NCBI RefSeq assembly: GCF_001592825.1 | Contig: NZ_LTZG01000001.1 | Location: forward strand, 558,001-622,000 | Source: Planococcus maritimus | GTDB lineage: Bacteria; Bacillota; Bacilli; Bacillales_A; Planococcaceae | DNA: 64,000 nt | Direction of reading: 5' to 3' | Shown here: piece by piece, positions 61,951 to 64,000 of the stretch | Layout of the letters: the number at the start of each line of letters is the position of its first letter | Numbering within the stretch: the stretch's first letter is position 1 | Made by a program: the position numbers and the translations under genes | Notes under the pieces: model-generated | Told to the model about the DNA's origin: nothing | The model's database searches: none | What the model saw: the letters and a program-made list of their open reading frames with translations, nothing else

Positions 61951-62721
61951 ATGAAAAAATTATTATTACTTGCAGGCGGTGCTTCCGCATTGCTATTGGC
62001 AGCTTGCGGCCAAGAAGATACATCAACCGGAACTACGGAACAAAAAGAGGTATTGGAAATGGGCACGTCCGCTGAGTTCGCACCATTTGAATCGCGCAAT
62101 CCACAGGGCGACATCGTTGGTTTTGATATCGACCTTGCCAATTATATCGCAGATGAGCTCGGCGTTGAACTGAAAATCACCGACATGAAATTCGACGGGT
62201 TGATCGGTGCTTTGCAAAATGACCGCGTCGATCTCGTTTTGGCTGGCATGTCTGCGACGGATGCCCGTAAAGAAAATGTCGATTTCTCTACGGAATACAA
62301 CCATTCAGGCGAAATGTTCGTTTCGGCAAAAGACTCAGGACTTGAAACACTGGAAGACTTGGAAGGATTGACGGTCGGCGTTCAGCTCGGCACGATTCAA
62401 GAAGAAGGCGCGAAAGGCATTATCGAAGAAGAAGGCATCGATTTCGAACTGAAAGCACTCGATGATTCCGGGGCACTCGTTCAGGAAATTCTTTCCGGCC
62501 GTATCGACGCCGCTTATATGGATAAGCAAGTGGCGCTTGGATATATCGAAGCGCAAGGATTGGACGCTTTTGATGACCCGACCACTGCATCCCCTGGTAT
62601 GGCCGTAGCCTTCCCGAAAGACAGCGATTTAGTCGATGAAGTCAACGCTGTGCTCGCTGAAATGGAAGAAAGCGGCAAGTTGGATGAACTGAAAGACAAA
62701 TGGCTCACAGACGAGCAGTAA
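61951..62721 (+). CDS. Polar amino acid ABC transporter substrate-binding lipoprotein
   Basis: A protein of 256 residues. MKKLLLLAGGASALLLAACG is a lipoprotein signal (lipobox LAAC). The SBP family 3 pattern follows: GTSAEFAPFESRNPQGDIVG, FDIDLANYIADELGVELKIT, MKFDGLIGALQNDRVDLVLA, GMSATDARKENVDFS and a lobe-2 LTVGQLGTIQ-like segment. It probably binds a polar amino acid such as glutamine, arginine or cystine; the exact ligand is open. It is the first of three genes with a permease and an ATPase. The ribosome site is GGAGG. Confidence 0.92.
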   Translation: MKKLLLLAGGASALLLAACGQEDTSTGTTEQKEVLEMGTSAEFAPFESRNPQGDIVGFDIDLANYIADELGVELKITDMKFDGLIGALQNDRVDLVLAGMSATDARKENVDFSTEYNHSGEMFVSAKDSGLETLEDLEGLTVGVQLGTIQEEGAKGIIEEEGIDFELKALDDSGALVQEILSGRIDAAYMDKQVALGYIEAQGLDAFDDPTTASPGMAVAFPKDSDLVDEVNAVLAEMEESGKLDELKDKWLTDEQ

Positions 62722-62752
62722 AATTCGCCACTAGAAAAGAGTTGGAACTGTT

Positions 62753-63412
62753 ATGAATCTTGATTTTTCGCAAATTATCCCATACATCCCCTTTATGCTT
62801 GAAGGCATTTGGGTCACTTTAAAATTCGTCTTTTTCGCGATCATTCTCGGCTCTATTCTTGGCACCGTGCTGGCGCTGTTTAAGATTGGTTCAGCCAAGC
62901 CGTTGAAATGGTTCGCCGACGCTTATACATCGATTTTTCGCGGCACGCCGCTCATCTTGCAATTGATGATCATTTATTACTCGATCCCTCAATTGACCGG
63001 CTATGATATTTCGCCGTTTCTATCCGCGATTCTCGCATTCGGCTTGAACTCATCCGCCTATATTTCGGAAATCATCCGTGCCGGCATCCAAGCGGTTGAC
63101 AAAGGCCAGCTAGAAGCAGCACAAGCGCTCGGCGTTCCTTACGGTGCAATGATGAAAGACATTATCTTGCCGCAGGCGCTAAAGAACATCTTGCCTGCAT
63201 TGATGAATGAATTTATCACTTTGACGAAAGAATCCGCCATCGTTTCGACGATCGGCTATTTGGACTTGATGCGCCGTGCCCAAGTGGTCGGAGCAGACTT
63301 GTTCCGCAATTTTGAGCCCTTGTTATTTGTCGGTGTGATTTACTGGTGCCTCGTCATGGGCCTTACGGTCATCGGGCGCATGGTTGAAAGGAGATTGAAG
63401 CTTAGTGATTGA
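62753..63412 (+). CDS. Polar amino acid ABC transporter permease
   Basis: A 219-residue HisM/GlnP-type permease with about five helices. It starts [20 protein letters not shown] and has the inner ATPase-coupling loop [25 protein letters not shown] region (EAA motif, about 120-145). It forms the membrane homodimer of the importer. Its stop overlaps the start region of the ATPase gene by 8 bases. Confidence 0.93.
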   Translation: MNLDFSQIIPYIPFMLEGIWVTLKFVFFAIILGSILGTVLALFKIGSAKPLKWFADAYTSIFRGTPLILQLMIIYYSIPQLTGYDISPFLSAILAFGLNSSAYISEIIRAGIQAVDKGQLEAAQALGVPYGAMMKDIILPQALKNILPALMNEFITLTKESAIVSTIGYLDLMRRAQVVGADLFRNFEPLLFVGVIYWCLVMGLTVIGRMVERRLKLSD

Positions 63413-64000
63413 TGTACAAGCCCTATCGAAAAAATTCGGGGACAACCTCGTATTGAGTGATATTACCACCAGCATCCAACAAGGGGAAGTCGTCGCGATC
63501 ATCGGCCCGTCCGGTTCCGGCAAATCGACTTTCTTGCGCTGCCTCAACTTACTGGAGACACCGAGTTCAGGAAACATCGAAGTCAACGGCAAGAACTTGA
63601 CCGCCTCCAAAAAAGACATCCATAAAATCCGCCAGCAAATCGGCATGGTGTTCCAACATTTTCATCTATTTCCGCATATGACCGTACAGGATAATTTGAT
63701 GTATGCGCCGATGAAAGCGAAAGGCGTCAAAAAACACGCAGCCGAAGAAAAGGCACGGCAATTACTAGAGCGCGTCGGCTTAGGGCAAAAAGCCAAAGCC
63801 TACCCGAATAGCTTGTCCGGCGGCCAGAAGCAACGCGTAGCGATCGCCCGGGCACTTGCAATGGAACCAGAACTGATGCTATTTGATGAACCTACTTCAG
63901 CACTTGATCCCGAAATGGTGAAGGAAGTGCTTGAAGTGATGAAAGATCTTGCGAAATCCGGCATGACGATGGTCGTCGTCACGCACGAAATGGGATTTGC
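63405..64000 (+). CDS. Polar amino acid ABC transporter ATP-binding protein (partial, C-terminus off window)
   Basis: About 198 residues are visible of an expected 240. The start is GTG (63405) with AAAGGAG upstream, inside the end of the permease gene. It shows Walker [10 protein letters not shown] (about 34-42), Q-loop [11 protein letters not shown], signature [14 protein letters not shown], Walker [14 protein letters not shown] and the switch His in VVTHEMGF. It powers the preceding permease and binding protein. The gene runs off the right edge. Confidence 0.93.
   Translation, partial: MIDVQALSKKFGDNLVLSDITTSIQQGEVVAIIGPSGSGKSTFLRCLNLLETPSSGNIEVNGKNLTASKKDIHKIRQQIGMVFQHFHLFPHMTVQDNLMYAPMKAKGVKKHAAEEKARQLLERVGLGQKAKAYPNSLSGGQKQRVAIARALAMEPELMLFDEPTSALDPEMVKEVLEVMKDLAKSGMTMVVVTHEMGF

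Overview
The window reads as chromosome of a low-to-moderate-GC Gram-positive of the order Bacillales, most likely Planococcaceae (Planococcus/Planomicrobium-like). This rests on gene content and order: ftsX-ftsE-cccB-yvjA-prfB-secA-hpf, comFC-comFA-degV-degU-degS-yigZ-LCP-tagO, CsbD and YflT stress genes behind sigma-B-like promoters, a 42-residue YhfH-type zinc protein and strong AGGAGG ribosome sites. No rRNA, tRNA, CRISPR array, prophage or transposase gene was seen. The window cuts ftsX at the left and an amino-acid ABC ATPase at the right.

Layout. 1-8.8 kb (minus strand): cell division (ftsEX), cytochrome c-551, a YitT-family membrane protein, a cation/proton antiporter, prfB with its programmed +1 frameshift, secA and hpf. 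8.9-19.1 kb: an SDR dehydrogenase, the competence/regulation block comF-degV-degSU (interrupted by a lipoprotein and a DEDDh exonuclease), and wall-polymer genes (LCP, tagO). 19.4-23.2 kb: small stress proteins and a branched-chain amino acid carrier. 23.4-25.2 kb: an AT-rich cassette holding an XRE-TPR regulator and a secreted peptide with four identical 16-residue units, a candidate quorum-sensing pair. 25.2-29.2 kb: C26 amidase, alkyltransferase-like protein, a FemAB-like protein, a Wzz-type protein and a small winged-helix protein; the last two share a palindrome upstream. 29.4-33.1 kb: two M20 hydrolases and a permease. 33.4-39.6 kb: succinate-semialdehyde dehydrogenase and the threonine operon hom-thrC-thrB divergent from aspartate kinase. 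39.7-46.7 kb: cupin, RocB-like peptidase, PatA-type aminotransferase and a GntR-controlled TRAP transporter. 47-52.6 kb: FAD-linked oxidase, RNA/DNA methylase, LysM protein, a degenerate M50-like protein behind a possible attenuator leader, and a LytTR regulator. 52.8-55.9 kb: glyoxylate shunt aceA-aceB plus YhfH. 56-64 kb: HAD phosphatase, ABC-2 exporter, pyroglutamyl peptidase and a polar amino-acid ABC importer.

The least explained structures are (1) the regulator/tandem-repeat peptide pair at 23.6-25.15 kb, where repeats differ only by synonymous changes, and (2) a two-copy, non-coding, structured repeat (55904-56280 and 60859-61155). Each copy sits between duplicated rho-independent terminators whose stems are identical within a copy and different between copies, as if the element duplicates the terminator it inserts into.

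Starts were chosen by ribosome-site spacing. All functional calls rest on motif recognition by eye; no database search was run.
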